Source: Grifola frondosa (lineage: Eukaryota; Basidiomycota; Agaricomycetes; Polyporales; Grifolaceae). From it: a stretch of DNA of 64,000 bases. A program made the translations under genes and the position numbers. The notes beneath the pieces were generated by a model. That model was not told the origin of the DNA and ran no database searches. It saw nothing but the letters and a program-made list of their open reading frames with translations. Location: contig LUGG01000027.1 in the NCBI GenBank assembly GCA_001683735.1, positions 62,001 to 126,000 on the forward strand. The letters are read 5' to 3'. Of this stretch, positions 1-13,010 are shown in pieces. Every line of letters begins with the position of its first letter. The first letter of the stretch is position 1.

Positions 1-665
1 TAGCGTCTCTGCTCTATCTACAGGCGAAGGAGACATTGGTACGAGCGATAACCCATACTTCCCTCTCAATAGAGTCATATGTTTGTTGCAGCGCTTCGGA
101 CCTTGTACACGTCGAGCCACACCTGACTGCGTGGTGTGAGTTCGCACCAGATGTAAATATTGGCACCAGAACACAGGGTCATAACAAAAATTCCCATGCA
201 GCAGGTCTCTAGATGCTGTCGGATGGCATCAATCGTCATTATTCCATCAACGGCAGTCCGACGTATAGTGTACATACCCATATGTAGGGATATACATGAG
301 ATAGTACGGATGGTACTGAGTGAGTTCTGCAAGTAGCAAAAGTGAAGGGACTGGAATTTAGAAGGTCCATGAATGTGATGCTTTCTCATTTCCATGAATT
401 CTTTGATTGTATGATAGAAAGAATTCGAGAGGCTAGCGCTCCTTACGGGAGGCAGATAGCCCAATCATTTCTTAATATCCAGGTATCTGCGTAAGTTATT
501 CATTAGACGTGCATGTATATGCTGTGATGGGTTACTGAGTAATGTCGATGCCGTTGATTTACACTTGCAACTTTAGAGGTGCTTGAATAAAAATAATTTG
601 ATAGTACACCTATACCAATAATATAGAATGCTAATCGTACATCGCTCTCCTGAATACCGGTAATT
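1..665. other. Left-edge non-coding stretch
   Basis: I see no coding signal in this stretch: the open frames on either strand are short and lack family resemblance or splice-linked continuation. It ends at the stop codon of the DCR2-like gene, so its right side holds that gene's 3' untranslated region and terminator. Confidence 0.5.
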
Positions 666-3212
666 CTATCGAGTGCCCTCATATGGCGGTGGTGACCCGC
701 GCCCATACAATAGCATATCATCTACAATTTCGTCGTTCTCGGTATGCTTGTAGGTACGAATAGTCTCGCCGTAGTCGGAAATGTCGTAAATGCGGAAGCG
801 ACGATCAAACCCAATCTTCCCGTATCCAGAATACGAACTAGAAGAACTCGTCAATATCACAGCATCCATACTACTCGAATAGGTAAGCTCACCCTCCGCC
901 GCCGAAGCAAAGCCACACTCCCTTAACACGCCTGCAATTTTCGGTGACTAAGGAAAGACGTCAGTCCGCCACACGCTATGCCATGAAAATAAATCACTGA
1001 CCGTGACAATGTCCGTTAGCGACAACCTTGACTTCACGCGCATTACCGCCGGCACGGTGATCGCTCTCCATTGCCTGCAGAATACCTTTATGGAAGAAGC
1101 CATCCTGTTTCTTAGCCGCGCCGTTCGGCTCCATATCGTGAACGCCAACGTCGAGCGGCTTGCCAGTGGTGGGATTCACGTCTGCGGCTGAATACGTCTC
1201 CTGCCTGAATTAATAGGACATTTGGTTTGGGGGAAACATTGCTGCCATCCACAATGGCACTCACAATGGAATGTGGAAGAACATGAGGGCGTTTGGCTTT
1301 GCGAGCCTTCGCCTGTCTCCCGTAATTTGGTCGGATGTTTGGCGTTCCCAAATATCTCCTAGATCCTTTGCACCATCAGGAGTGAAAGGACGCTCAATTG
1401 GATCCATGGCAGCTATAAGGAGAAGTCAGCGAAGTATTCGCCCAAATACTCAATGAGTAATAACACACAAGATTCTTGTAGAAACCAGTCTATTTGATCC
1501 TGCATATTTATGGAACATTAGCTGCGTTGTTGCTACAGTATGCGCGACACCTCACCTGATGAATCCAGTCATACTCGGTTGGGATAAAGAAACCGAACCA
1601 ATTCCAGAACCCCGTGGAATACGACCCAGAATCAAGGAAGTACAACGTCAAAAGATGGGTTTTGGATCTGCAAAGTAAAATTGCGTCAGCCTCGGTCGCA
1701 GTCTGGCGCCCAAACAGCTGCAACTGACGGGTCGGCACTTTTGACCTTGAGTATATAATTCCCAACGCCGTGAATATTCTTGGGGCCCTGTTCGACAAGA
1801 CTATATGGCAGTCCCTGCATATACTTGATTTGTGCCTCTCTGCTATCGCCATCCTCGTCATCGTGGTTTCCGAAGACCGCCGCCCACGGGATCCCGCGGT
1901 CAGTGACAGTGCGCGCAAATTTCGCCAGCACGGTCTTCGCATCCCAGGATGTACCCTGTCCGTTCAGCTGATCTCCCGTGAAGACGACGAGATCTGGACG
2001 TTCCATGTCCAATACACGCGCGAGGAGGGTCGAGGTCATGTTGTCCGATGCGGCACATGGCGAGAGAATGGTATCCCTGCACTTTCCTGAATTCACAGAG
2101 AAATGCAGATCGGCGACTTGCATAATTTTGAACTTTCCGTCGCGCGAGAAATGAAGTGGCGGTGCGCGAGGCGGCGCTGCGGAGACGCGTGAATGGTTAT
2201 CTCCATATAGAAAGAGAAACACGAACGCTTCACACCCTTGCGATATGCCAGCCATACGCTCTCAAGCATGGAATTGCCGTCATATGCAGCAGTTGGTAGT
2301 TTCTCGAAGCCGTACCATGGCGTGTCTTCGCCGAACGTAACATCGATCTCCGTTACAAGCTGATCCCTCCGCTCCGTATCGCTCATTTGGCGTATGTTCT
2401 TTTCTGCTTTGTACCATAGATATCGTTTCTCTCCGCGTGGGTTGATTGGATGGGAGACTTTCTTCCAACCAGCGCTGAAGGGGGATGGAGTCTCTCGATC
2501 AGGGAGAATAGCAAGGGCGGTAACAAGTGGTATGTCATGTCGTCTAGTGCGGCGATAGTAGACGTTCTGTATGTAATGATTTAAATCGAATAAGCGGACA
2601 TTCTATGGTCGAGAGGTATATTTGACGTACCAAGTTCTTCACACTCATCTGTTCGTTGATATTCCGGTCGACGCGGACCCATTTACCCTTCAGTGCATCG
2701 TCTTCTTTCGTCGTTGATGGGTAACAGAAGTCGGCGGCGATATTCGGTACAAACCAAGGGTCGATCATGCACTCCGTGATATGGATCTCAGAAACTGAAA
2801 TGCCAGGACGTAATTTATTCCCCGTCCCTAATGAACCGCAATGACTGTGCTTACGTCCCGTATCATGCTGCATCAATGGATCCCACACGTCTAAGGGAAG
2901 ACTTGCGGAGTCCGTCGTCTCTGAGTTCTGGTCTGTCACGTTCCACCAGTCGACACCTTCGGGTACAGACTGACTTCCCGAGCTCGGTGTTTCAAGCGCG
3001 CCTCCTGAGGCCACGTCAACATCACTAGAGGACATGTAGTCCGAGACAACATCCCAGGACTGCCAACCGAGACGCTGAATGTTGCCAGGACCGGGTGTTG
3101 GCTGGTACAGAACAAAGATGAAGGTGAGGAGACAAGAGAAGATGATTATAGCAGCTGTTGGAACAAAGATAGACCGTATGAAGCGACCAAACCGAAAGAG
3201 AGAAAACGCCAT
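666..3212 (-). CDS. DCR2: DCR2-like metallophosphoesterase (membrane-anchored)
   Basis: Calcineurin-like phosphoesterase of the fungal Dcr2 type; the yeast protein dephosphorylates Ire1 and promotes cell-cycle entry. The start chosen (MAFSLFRFGRF) directly precedes a single hydrophobic segment (about residues 15-33), giving an N-in membrane anchor. After a linker comes the conserved NVYYRRTRRHDIPL exon, then the phosphatase core with the metal-ligand motifs ADLHFS, TGDQLNG and GNHDDEDG. The later motifs are PNALMFFHIPL and VANGHCHVTEN, and the C-terminus is DISDYGETIRTYKHTENDEI followed by a proline-rich end. I could join all exons in frame through short introns, for example one at about 964-1015 and one near 850-905, with no frameshift. 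It is divergently arranged with uL23m. Family assignment is firm; the substrate in this organism is inference. Confidence 0.9.
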
Positions 3213-3378
3213 TACGGGCATGAGGGGATAATTGCCAGCTCCGAGTTCAATGTGCTTGTGTGCTGGGTGTCCGAAATGACATCCCGCCACCAGCACAACA
3301 TATCCAAATAATTCCCCTTTTGGAAACTCTCCGAGAAATTCAGACTCTAGCTCAGCGAGTGGTTCGTGACGCGCTATC
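3213..3378. promoter_or_regulatory. Divergent promoter between DCR2-like gene and uL23m
   Basis: Only 166 bases separate the two start codons, so the 5' untranslated regions and core promoters of both genes must lie here and probably overlap. I see no clear TATA box. Shared control is an inference from spacing only. Confidence 0.55.
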
Positions 3379-4280
3379 ATGTACCCAGTGTTCCGTCGCC
3401 TCTATTCGACACTCCCAGACGCAGCTGCGTCAGCACGAACAGCTTCTACCCCTCGAGCAGTTCGTCTCCGACGCTTGCGAAAAAGACCAGCTATTTCACC
3501 CCTCGAATCCGATGCTAATGAAGAAGGCCTCTCCCCGTCCGAGTTCGCTCAGTATCAGCGCTCGTTGGCAAAGGGAGAACTCATGAAGGAGGATGGAGGT
3601 GACCTTACGGAGGCGGAATGGTTGGAGAAGCTGAATGCGCGACGGAACCGGATTCGTGGTGCACGAGAGCTGCGGGACAAGGACGGGGAGAAACAAACGC
3701 AGGTCGTCGGACAGAAAATCTTCTTACCGAACATTATCTTCAAGCTTGTGCGAAACCACACACCCCCGGGTCAGCCGTACAACCCGTACGAGGCCACCTT
3801 CCGCGTCCCCCAGTCCGTGACGAAGACCGACGTGCGCTCGTACCTTGAGGCCGTCTATGGCGTCAAGACGACCTACATCCGCACCGACAATTACAACTCG
3901 CCTCTTCATCGTACGGGGGACATGTCGTTCGCGACCCAAGCCGTCAGGACGTATAAGCGTGCGTCGTCGGTCTCGTCGACCCATTTTACTATCCTCTTGC
4001 CGTGGAGGACATGAATGCGACGGAGCGCGCGGAGCACAAGGAATGGTTGCAGAGAAACCTACTTGTTGGGTCGTATGAGGAGAGGCGGAAGCTTCACTTC
4101 CTCCGCATGACCCGCTCAGCGCAGGGTAAGGGCTGGAAGTGGCGCACTGGGAGTACGGCACAGAGGGGTAACATCCTGCAGCTCATTGCGGAACGGAGAG
4201 CAGAGAGGGAGGATGCGATACTGGATGCGCAGGAGAGCATTCGAGAAGGTAGGAAGACCCTCACAGAGTCAAGTGCATAG
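3379..4280 (+). CDS. MRP20: Mitochondrial ribosomal protein uL23m (apparent frameshift)
   Basis: Large-subunit mitochondrial ribosomal protein of the L23 family, which sits at the nascent-chain exit tunnel. The N-terminus (MYPVFRRLYSTLPDAAASAR) is Arg/Ser/Ala rich, as in a mitochondrial targeting peptide. The core reads KIFLPNIIFKLVRNHTPPGQ, then YNPYEATFRVPQSVTK and YGVKTTYIRTDNYNSPL. At 3963-3964 the frame breaks: after TYKR the family continuation VVGLVDPFYYPLAVEDMNA is encoded perfectly in the next frame, running on to WRTGSTAQRGNILQLIAERR and the stop at 4280. One missing G in a GG pair explains the break. There is no intron. I regard this as a functional gene with a probable consensus error; a real disabling deletion cannot be excluded. 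Confidence 0.88.
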
Positions 4281-4795
4281 CCTGGTACGGGTACCAACTT
4301 ATGGCATCGATTACCGGCGCTGACTGTTTTATTCAGGCAAAATTATGAGTCCTTCATACATATGCATACCAAAGCAATTTTATTTTAGCTTCGTCCTTTC
4401 AATCACAAAGGGTTGTTCTCCAGAGGCTAATAAAAGTATCCAAAAACAAAACATAACGCACCAGCTTTCAACGTTTCAATTATCGAAGAGCTCACCAACG
4501 AGGTTTACGCGAAGTCTGCTCGCTGCATGGCATCAATCGAACCCACGACAGACCTCTCGCATCAGTTCGCCGGAATATGGATGGCACAAACTCAACAACC
4601 TAGTACACGCATGAAGTTATATGAATGGGCCCATCCACGACGATCCCATCGGTTGGCAGTCGGTCAGATATTGTCAAATTCTCTCAAAGTGCTCGTTTGC
4701 CCAATAATTTCAAAAATGTAACGATTGAATATTGAGATTCAAAATAATGGTGCAGCAGTACACAAAAAAAAATTACTAGACACTATCAATACACT
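4281..4795. other. Intergenic, convergent gene ends
   Basis: This stretch lies between the 3' ends of uL23m (+) and the carboxylesterase (-). It is AT-rich and should hold both terminators; no gene is seen. Confidence 0.5.
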
Positions 4796-7184
4796 CTACA
4801 TCGGATCTGCGAGACTCATCCTAGTGACGAGCTCCATTGCATCCGCGCGATATGTGTCGTTTATGATACCCAACGGCACTTCGCCGTCTAGGAACGACAG
4901 TAGCTGTGGCGACTCCTTCGTGTATCGCGGCCAATAGATGCCCGCATCACCATTCGGATCAAGCGTGGCGGCGAAGCGGATGAGGTAGTCGGTCATGTCG
5001 CCTCCGCCGAACACGTTTGCCAAGTCCGTGCCATGGGCCTGTTGAGACGGACAATTAGCCGACAACGTATGCGTCTGCACCGCAAAAAGGCAGAAAACAT
5101 ACTGCGCCCAGCCCGGTAATCTTCCCGCGCTGGCTCACTACATACAATATCAGCTGTTATATTTATAGAAGGATGGGAAGTACGCACTGAACGACCATAC
5201 AGGCTGCTTCTCGGCGAGCTGCTGCGTGAATAAGCGGCGAGGTGCCTGGACTATGAAGTCGCCCTGGAACGCCGCCATGCGCTTGAACGCCGGCGTGTAT
5301 GCGTACGAGTCTTCCGTGCCGTAGGGAGACCCCACAACGGGGTCCGACGGATACATGTCGAGCAGCTTTGCGATTTCGGACTGGTTTGTATGTGTATAAT
5401 AATTTTCGGTAACATATTTTGCGAATTCTTCGTCCGTGCTGTGCCCGAGTTTTGAGCGACGAGGCAAGAAGGAAGGCGTGACGTAGACATACGTGATGTT
5501 CAAGGTGGAAAGTGAAAATGCCGTGCCTTCATCCTCGGTGTTTCCTATAGTAATCGATCGTATCACCGTAGCAGGGGACGCAAAGCATTGAAAATGCACC
5601 GACAACTACTGGTACCCTGGCCAGATTGCCTTTCAAGAGCAGATGTTCAGGAGGCTCGGCGACGAACACGCCATCCGCACGGGGGAACCACGGCGTATTG
5701 CATTGCTGCGATAACCATCATTCACTCAAGTATTTACATGGATGATTGCGAAGCGACACATACCTGGTACGAAAAAAATGTCGGTGTCTTGTCCATCGCC
5801 GCCGTCAGCTGCTCAACTGAAACCTTCCGGAGACATTCCAGCGAATCATGTGACGATGCACACCCGGTATCCGCCACGATGAAGTCATATGTGTCCTGCA
5901 GACTGCTACCAGTGATATCTCCGCTGGGAAGAGCGGCGCCAGATTCCATGAACCCGGCCCGGAATAATCCCTCGTTATTCCCACCATGAGCCATCATATG
6001 CAGCGCAACTGAGATGCTGCCGGCACTCTCTCCCCAGCTACGATTTGGTGGAATCAGTTGGAACACAGTAGCTTTGCAAAGGCACTCGTACATCGTGACC
6101 TTCGCGGGATCACCGCCGAATGCGGGAATATATTTTTGTATCCATCGTAGCGCTTCTCGCTCTGAGTCGACTGCAGTTCAGCACTAGGCGTCACAAAGAG
6201 AACGATGAACGTACGATCTTGAAGCCCGAGGTTACCGATGCCACCTTCTTTCACCTCCCGACCACCCAACCAACCGAACGCTGCGGATGGAATTAAAATA
6301 GCACCAAGGGTACGACTTCACTAGGACATACCACTAAGACTGTGCAACGGATTAATACATGATATAAATCATTACAGGCAGTTACCCACCGATAATTCAT
6401 AGCCACATAAATCACTGGTTGGTTCAACTCAATTGACCTATTGACTATGACGTGACCGGGTTGCCTATATGCGCAAGCATTGAGTGCTGGACGATATATT
6501 TAAAGTGATCAGACGAACACTGCATTTGAACCTAATTGGAATCCCCCTGCGTAACTCATGTCAGAGAGATACAGGCAAGCCAGGCATCAAGCATATACCT
6601 CCGTAGATCCACTATAGGTTATATTAGTTTAACGGCAGATAATTAAGAGATAGACACATACCACGAGCACCGGTAGATTTGAATTAGGTTTAGTTCCGGC
6701 AGGAACGAGCACATTGAGATTGAGACCTGTAAAAGGTTAAATAATGTGGACCTTAGAACCTGTATGACGCGTACAATCCTCGCTCTGTGGAATGTTAGGC
6801 ACTTTTATGAATGCCCCAAGGTATTCCCCTACGGCAGGAGGAACATCATCTCGGAGGGGCGGAAGTGTCATGCTCTGTTGGATACATTGCGCTCCATAGG
6901 ACGTGGCGTTTACTTTTCTGCAAATGGGCGAACAGGTCGGGGTATCCGTAGGCGCAGGTCACCGGTACTAGATATGTGTTGGTGGGCATGGTTCAAGGCA
7001 AGAAGGACGGCACTCACGGAGGCTGAGCATATGGCAATCCAAGAAATTGGTCGACGACGCTATCACTTATCCCAACGATGGTGGCATTGTCCAAGATGGC
7101 TGTGGGGATTGTGGATCTTGGAGGAGGTGCTGCGAGCGTAATAGTTAAGTGAAAGGAGAACAAAAGAACTGAGTAGAGGTACAT
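4796..7184 (-). CDS. Secreted type-B carboxylesterase/lipase
   Basis: Alpha/beta-hydrolase of the type-B carboxylesterase family, hydrolysing esters outside the cell. The start MYLYSVLLFSFHLTITLAAP is a classic signal peptide; a Met 22 codons upstream was rejected because it would bury it. Then come VVDQFLGLPYAQPP, the SEDCLNLNVLVPAG region, IGNLGLQDR and ALRWIQKYIPAFGGDPAKVT. The nucleophile motif is GESAGS (near 6025), the acid lies in GNTEDEGT (near 5540), and the His region is AHGTDLANVFGGGDM (near 5030). The protein ends LVTRMSLADPM, about the normal length of 540 residues. The splice near 6290-6390 (before FGWLGGREV) does not join cleanly by eye and may hide a one-base error. This is the only near-complete member of five related sequences in the window. 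The natural substrate cannot be told from sequence. Confidence 0.88.
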
Positions 7185-8834
7185 GGCTAGGTGAGGAGCT
7201 CTTGTCTCTTCCCTGGAGACGATTGAAAGCAATATATATGCGGAGAACATCGGCCAGCGTCAATAGTTTGGACGTTGCTCGGACCTGTAAGCAAAGATGA
7301 ACAGATGATTACCCACTGGGGGAGAGCCATCTGGAAGTTGCGTCTCGATCCGGCTCAAGCGCGAGAAGTTGTGGCATACGTCAGTTATACTTAATCCGCG
7401 ACCGTCGTGCTTTGGTTTAAATTGACCTCTGCGTCTTCTTTATCCGTGGAAACTGGGCCAAACCGGTAAGTCACGTTATGATAATATTGAACGGAAACCC
7501 ATGCGAAGAAATGGTGTAGTGTCGCGATTTATCGCCAGCACCTTCACTCATCTGCAGGTCGGAAAGTGATTGGAGCCCAACGCGCCCCGCATCATCCCGT
7601 AGTACCCTCGCTCACTGCAATGATTTCCCGTGGAGGCGTTTGTAAAGGCCTGGGAGGCCGATGCAGACTTCGCAATTTCTTGACTCTGACTCTCGAACGT
7701 TCCGCATCGTCCCTCGCACAATTTTCAGCAAGCATACATGGACAGAGGTTCCAAAAATAGCGACAATTGGCGTCAATTGAATGTGGCTAGACACCTACTT
7801 GCGGCTGCAGATAATCGAGAAACTGTCGGATGGCATCTGGATAAGTGGCAATACATATGACAACTCGACAGCACTTATTACTCACGAGAAGCGCCGATCA
7901 TTGGCACCGGGTGCCGGCAATGTCAAGACATGTGGAGTTTACTGCAGTGCGGCAACAACGCAGCTGCCAATAGACAAACCTGTGTTCCGTGACTGGACAA
8001 TTCCTATGCCACGAGCGTTGACCTATGCTCCGAGCACAGGTACCGAGTCGAGCATAGTAGCATGGATGAACGTGAACTGAGAAAACCAGCTTTACGTCAA
8101 CAATTACCTTCTACGGCGCCACAAAGGCTCAGGAACCCACTAAAGGATTTTTTTTCAAATGTAAGTTTATTTCGCGGGATCACTTTTGGCACGGGTTCGC
8201 TCGGTATGGATCAAGCAACGCGGCTTCCCTCGGGAAGCTGGTGGATTGTTAGAAAGTTTGCAGGTTAATATCCGAGATTGTATGAATTACTTACAATCCT
8301 TACACCAAACATGGCTGACAGGCATAGGGAGGATTCGGGAACGGGATCAGCGAAGAACAAATGCCTCAGCGGTTGCATCCTCGTACCCACCTTCAATTCC
8401 GGCACCGATGCTCTGCTCTAGACGTCCGACTTAGATCGAAACTCGCCATGTTATATGTTCTTAACGTTCGGATTTGATACAGCTGCGCACAAAGTTTGGA
8501 CCTCATCGCAAGCCCATATGAATACACTGACTCAACAATCTCGACATACAATTGCGGCAATGACTGCACAGTCGAGATGTCTCGGTCAGTCTCATAGTAG
8601 GACCTCAATATTTTGGATTTGTGTTGGCTGAACTTGGTAAGGAACATTTTTCACGGGCGCTTTTGTGCACGTGACTTCAGTGTCGCGCTTGTGGCGAATC
8701 GGCGATAGTTCGAACTTTGGGAATCGCCTCGTCAACAATCTAGTACGACCACGATCCCAGCGGATCAGCCTCCACACTGTCACCTCAGGGAGCCTTATCT
8801 TCAATATTCGTCCCAAATCTGAGAGATACTGAGG
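7185..8834. other. Stretch without a recognisable gene
   Basis: Its left side is the promoter of the minus-strand carboxylesterase and its right side the promoter of NNF1. Frames on both strands (for example minus-strand readings at about 8390-8880) are interrupted and resemble nothing I know. Confidence 0.45.
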
Positions 8835-9659
8835 ATGACGACGAATACATCGGGTAGCAAACGGTGGACTTACTTCCACTCTGCGCTACAGTTAGCAATC
8901 CAGCGGTCGGCGCACAAGTGGACGTGAGTTTTCTAATTACCATCTTCGCTTTACCTCATCCTCACGAACAATAGGTATGAGGACTTCGCCGAATGCTTCT
9001 CACTATGGTGTGAGGAGCAACCGGAGAACGCCTCTGGCGTGTTTACCATTATTTCCGGCGGGCTCGAGTCTCTGATTACAGTGCGCGCTCCGGGTACTAC
9101 GTCATAGATGCTGCTGACGCATATTCAGAAAAATTGCGAGGAACTGCTGCAGAGATATGATGTCAAGGATAACCTGGACAATCTGCATGCCGTTGTCACA
9201 GCCGCTCGTGCCCGGAAGCAGACTGCATACGACGGCAAGGACGTCTGGCGGGAAGATCTGCAGCCCAAGGCTGCTGTGCAGGCAAGAACGGTGCCGTTGC
9301 TAGAGAAGGAGAAGGAACGTCTTCTAGTTGAGCTGAAGCAGGTGCGCCATGCGGTATGTAGACCGTGGACTCGTGTTCATCGTCCCTTCGTATGTTACGT
9401 GATCAGTTGGACGAGGAGAACTTGGCGCTTCAATCTGAGATGCAGAATAACGTAAGAAAGCGTGAAGAAGTCGACGCGGAGACTTCAAGACTACTTGACA
9501 TTGTCGATCAGGTGTGTTTCGAAACTCCCATCCCAGATGGTATGATTGTACTGATCACTCCATTGCTCTCAGGCTTTTGCTAGATGGGAAAACCTTCCCA
9601 TGGAAGAGATTCAGTCATGGACATTGCAGACCGCGGAATCTACCAGTCGGCTTGCATGA
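8835..9659 (+). CDS. NNF1: Kinetochore protein Nnf1 (Mis12/MIND complex subunit)
   Basis: Coiled-coil subunit of the four-protein Mis12 (MIND) complex that links inner centromere proteins to the Ndc80 complex. I chose the ATG at 8835 (MTTNTSGSKRWTYFHSALQ) because it is the first Met in frame with the conserved head. Five exons join cleanly: the head LAIQRSAHKWTYEDFAECFS; FTIISGGLESLIT; NCEELLQRYDVKDNLDNLHA; the helix VPLLEKEKERLLVELKQ; LDEENLALQSEMQNNVRKRE; and LPMEEIQSWTLQTAEST, ending SRLA. Introns are about 50 bases. The length of about 200 residues fits the family. Long heptad-like helices dominate the C-terminal half. No frameshift is needed. The assignment rests on motif order remembered from fungal Nnf1 proteins. 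Confidence 0.82.
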
Positions 9660-10509
9660 CATGTATGATTGTATTTAACATGATGTGTTCGATCCTTGTA
9701 TTATTATGTACGCACTGATCATTGTTGTACTGAAGACACTCACTCACACGGTTGCAAATCTCAGATACAACTCACAATGACAAGATATATATACGATTGG
9801 CATATATTCGAAATTCGAAATTCTGCATAACCTATTCGGCTTCTTCATATGCAACGGGATGCGCACGAGCACTGTTCAAAGCATCAGATTGCGCGTTCGA
9901 CAGAAAGCACTCCATCTTGCATCCAAAGCATCATTCAATCTACTCTAGCGTACGTATTAGCTATCTTCATGATTGATAAAGACAGCGGTTCATGTCCCTT
10001 GTGTGTCATGTGCATGCGTATTCGCCTACATACTCGTGCTGTTGCAGGGGACTGCATCTCCGCAATTCGCAAGTCTTCTCACTCTCGCTATAATATCGTC
10101 GACACGTTGCTGAACCCTCAGCTTACAGTGGGACTTACCCTGTCTGATCGTCATGAGTGTTAGATGGTTTTCATTTTTTGAAGATACTGATGCCTAAGTT
10201 GATACGTCTTATTCTCCTTGACATTTGTTCGAAACTTAGGACAGGATAGAATTTTAAGAATTCTACTAGTCATACTCTGTAGATGCGTATGCATTTCGTA
10301 AATAGTCGTCCACTTTGATGTGCGTTATGCAAAAGTCGGCATGCAGAAGCGTGCAGATCATTGTGGCTGAAAGCCGCGACACTCGCAATCAACCGATCAC
10401 TGTAACCACGACCACCAAATCCGCGGCTCTCTCATCTGACCGTTATACAGCGTTATACTGACAGCTACTAACATCGCACATCACACTCTAGCTACTTGTG
10501 TAACTTTCC
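9660..10509. other. Intergenic, no gene seen
   Basis: This stretch lies between NNF1 and the coiled-coil gene, both on the plus strand. It is AT-rich with short random frames, so presumably terminator and promoter only. Confidence 0.5.
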
Positions 10510-12406
10510 ATGGACACAGAGGCCTCATCATCTAGTGCTCGAGCACAGCCGCATCGAGCTCGGCCCACGGCTTCAACCGCTCTCTGGGGCCACCTTCTGC
10601 GCAAGGATGTTACTTCTCAAACGCTCTCAAATGGCATCCCTGCCTCCTCATTCTCGCCCATCACACCTCTGGACAAGGCCGGGAGTTCAATGCGAATCCT
10701 TCTACACGATACACAGGCCAACCTGGAGAGGTTTTCCGATCGTGTGATCAAGATGACTGGAAGCGTCGACGAAACTAAGAGGGAGCTTGTGACCGTTCGT
10801 GAGTTGTTCCAGCAGGAGCACGAGCAGTTGGTAGATGAGATCGTCAATCTAGGTGAGCAAAGAGGCGCATATAGTTATATATATCCCGTATTCAGCGTCC
10901 ACCTTGGGGCTACTGCTGCGCAGGTGCGACAGACTGAGTTTATATCCCAGCGACATTCACAGACCGTATGCTGTCCTTTCCATTTGACTTCTAACTCCCA
11001 TATTCTTCCTCTAGTCAATCGCTGTCAGACGGAGGTACAAAAGTCTGTTGGAAATCCTGCTCAAAGAGAAAACGTTAACGAGATACACAAAGACCTGTCG
11101 TCGGTCGATACAAAACTTGAATCTTTAGACAAGAAAATAGACATACTCCACATGGTCTGTGATCCTATTTTCTGCTTTTTATTATTCACGTTGATCCTTG
11201 TAACGTTCTATCAAACAGCTTAATCAGACGCAGTCACAAGCGTTGCAGACGCTCCAAGACCAGCAAATGCAAATACTTGCCGCTCTCGCGCCGATATTGC
11301 CTCTGGTTCAAGCGATCCCTCTGCATATCGATAATTCCCAGCACAATCTCAAAGAGGCTATTCGTGGCATATGCACTACTCCCAATATGGATCCACGGAC
11401 AACTCGGGTCGAGAACATAGCTAATCACCCTTCCCCTGCAGAGTCTGCCGTTCCCGAAACCCCACAGAGAAAGAAACGTCGTCTTGACGAAGATTCCGCC
11501 ACTCGCTCGTCGCCGTGTCTTTCTGTCCAGCCTACCGCAGGATCGCGCAATTTCGGCTTACCCATCGTATCTCCCCGCAAATTTCTACTTTCGGAAACCC
11601 CGGCTCGTGCTCCGACTAGTCGACTTTTTCCAACTGCAATAAGCTCTTCTCCAACTGTGCTCACTCCATTCAGCCGCCGATCTACAGTCAGGACTCCTCG
11701 CCGTATACCGCTCTTTGATCTGCTCCATCCAAATAGCGCTCAATATAGTGCAACATCAACACATAAAATAGCCTTAACCCCTGGGATTATGGACCCCTCT
11801 GCCGATCTTCGTGTCTCCTCTGATGCTTCAAATCATCCTGCTCTGTCAAACTCTGGAATCTTACTTGATACTTCTCTCACAAATGTCTCAAGTACTACTC
11901 CAGCCGCGATGCGCCACGCAGTCCCGCAAGCTACTACATTCTCAGTCGCCCTGACTACTGCCTCTAAGACTCCTCTGCCCCTGCCGCGTACATCACAACC
12001 AAGCAGCCCGCTTAGTAATGTTACATCTGCAGTCGACGGTGCTCCCACTCATCTCCCTGAAATGCGTGTCGCGAAGTCAGGACCGACCATATCTGGAGTC
12101 CTGCGTCCGCTGCCAGGAATTTCCGCTCACCGACAGCCAGAAGGTCCTGGGCATCACTCATCATTAGGGCACGACCCCCTGACTGCATCGTCGTTTGCAA
12201 TTCGCACGCTCCCGGTCGTGGATAGCAACAAGCCCATGAGGCTCAAGGATCGGCGCGCGTTGCTCGCGGAACCATTGTCGGTCAGTACAAGCTTCGCGGA
12301 GTGATCTGCCTCATCGCTCATTGATGCACGATGCAATCTGTTCTTGCAGGGAAAGCGATTCATTCCGCTTGACGACGATGACGACGCAGACCCTTCGGTC
12401 AGGTAG
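10510..12406 (+). CDS. Coiled-coil, Ser/Thr/Pro-rich protein of unknown function
   Basis: I do not recognise this gene. Exon 1 starts MDTEASSSSARAQ and includes a helical stretch (TQANLERFSDRVIKMTGSVD, then ELVTVRELFQQEHEQLVDEI). After an intron come NVNEIHKDLSSVDTKLESLD and KKIDILHM, then LNQTQSQALQTLQDQQMQIL, all in heptad-like pattern. A long low-complexity tail follows, rich in Ser, Thr and Pro, with a basic cluster (PQRKKRRLDED) that looks like a nuclear localisation signal. The last intron (about 12278-12348) leads to a short acidic end, GKRFIPLDDDDDADPSVR. An N-terminal coiled coil followed by a disordered tail is seen in many chromosome-axis, recombination and kinetochore factors; a Mer2-like role is only a guess. 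About 500 residues. Confidence 0.7.
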
Positions 12407-12514
12407 CTTTGCTGGCGCCGATAGATTGCAGGATTGATAAATTGATGATACTCTCTGTTCTCGCCATGTATTCTTTATTAGTAGCTCGTCGTGTGATGTT
12501 CATACTCAACGAAC

Positions 12515-13010
12515 TTAAAAGTTTTTGTACACATCGCAGTAGTTAGCTCTGTATGCTCGTGCGCGGCTCGTGGTGATGTTAATTGCCGAGCCTGGGGCAA
12601 AGAGGTCAACCGCCTGTCGACGATCAATCCTTGGCCACTGCATGGCGTGCGAGTTAGACAGACTAGAACTCTCCACTACTTGCGGAGAGAATCCACCAAT
12701 ATCGCCGTACCAAGTCAAGTCAGAATCAGTCTTTGGTGGACGTTGACTGACAGATGTTCAGATATTCGCGTTATAGGCTGCCAATCAGGCCGGATATATT
12801 CTTTCGGACGTATGTAGAATCTACGCTGTGAAGGTCTGAAGTGCATAACACGATATTCAGACTCACCTATGCAGCACAATGATCTTGTCCATTGGACACT
12901 CTTGAGCATGCTGGCATGGGAATTTGTCGAATCCACCGACAAAGAAATGGCTCAATGCTGAGCCGATGGCGGGATCTCCGAGTTCGAAGAAAGGCCTCTC
13001 TCCGACTTGA
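12515..13010 (-). pseudogene. Possible decayed minus-strand gene fragment
   Basis: Two protein-like stretches occur in this order on the minus strand: RPFFELGDPAIGSALSHFFV with GGFDKFPCQHAQECPMDKII, ending at a plausible GTGAGT donor near 12865; then LTWYGDIGGFSPQVVESSSL, reading on to RRQAVDLFAPGSAINITTSR. The second faintly recalls the VDLFAPG motif of S8 subtilases, but the Ser and His motifs are absent. I cannot name it and cannot join it into a complete gene. Confidence 0.25.

Noticed and set aside
12515..12718. Subtilase (S8) call from the VDLFAPG motif
   Set aside because: The catalytic Ser (GTSMA), His and Asp motifs are absent nearby, and the following residues do not fit; left as an unnamed fragment.
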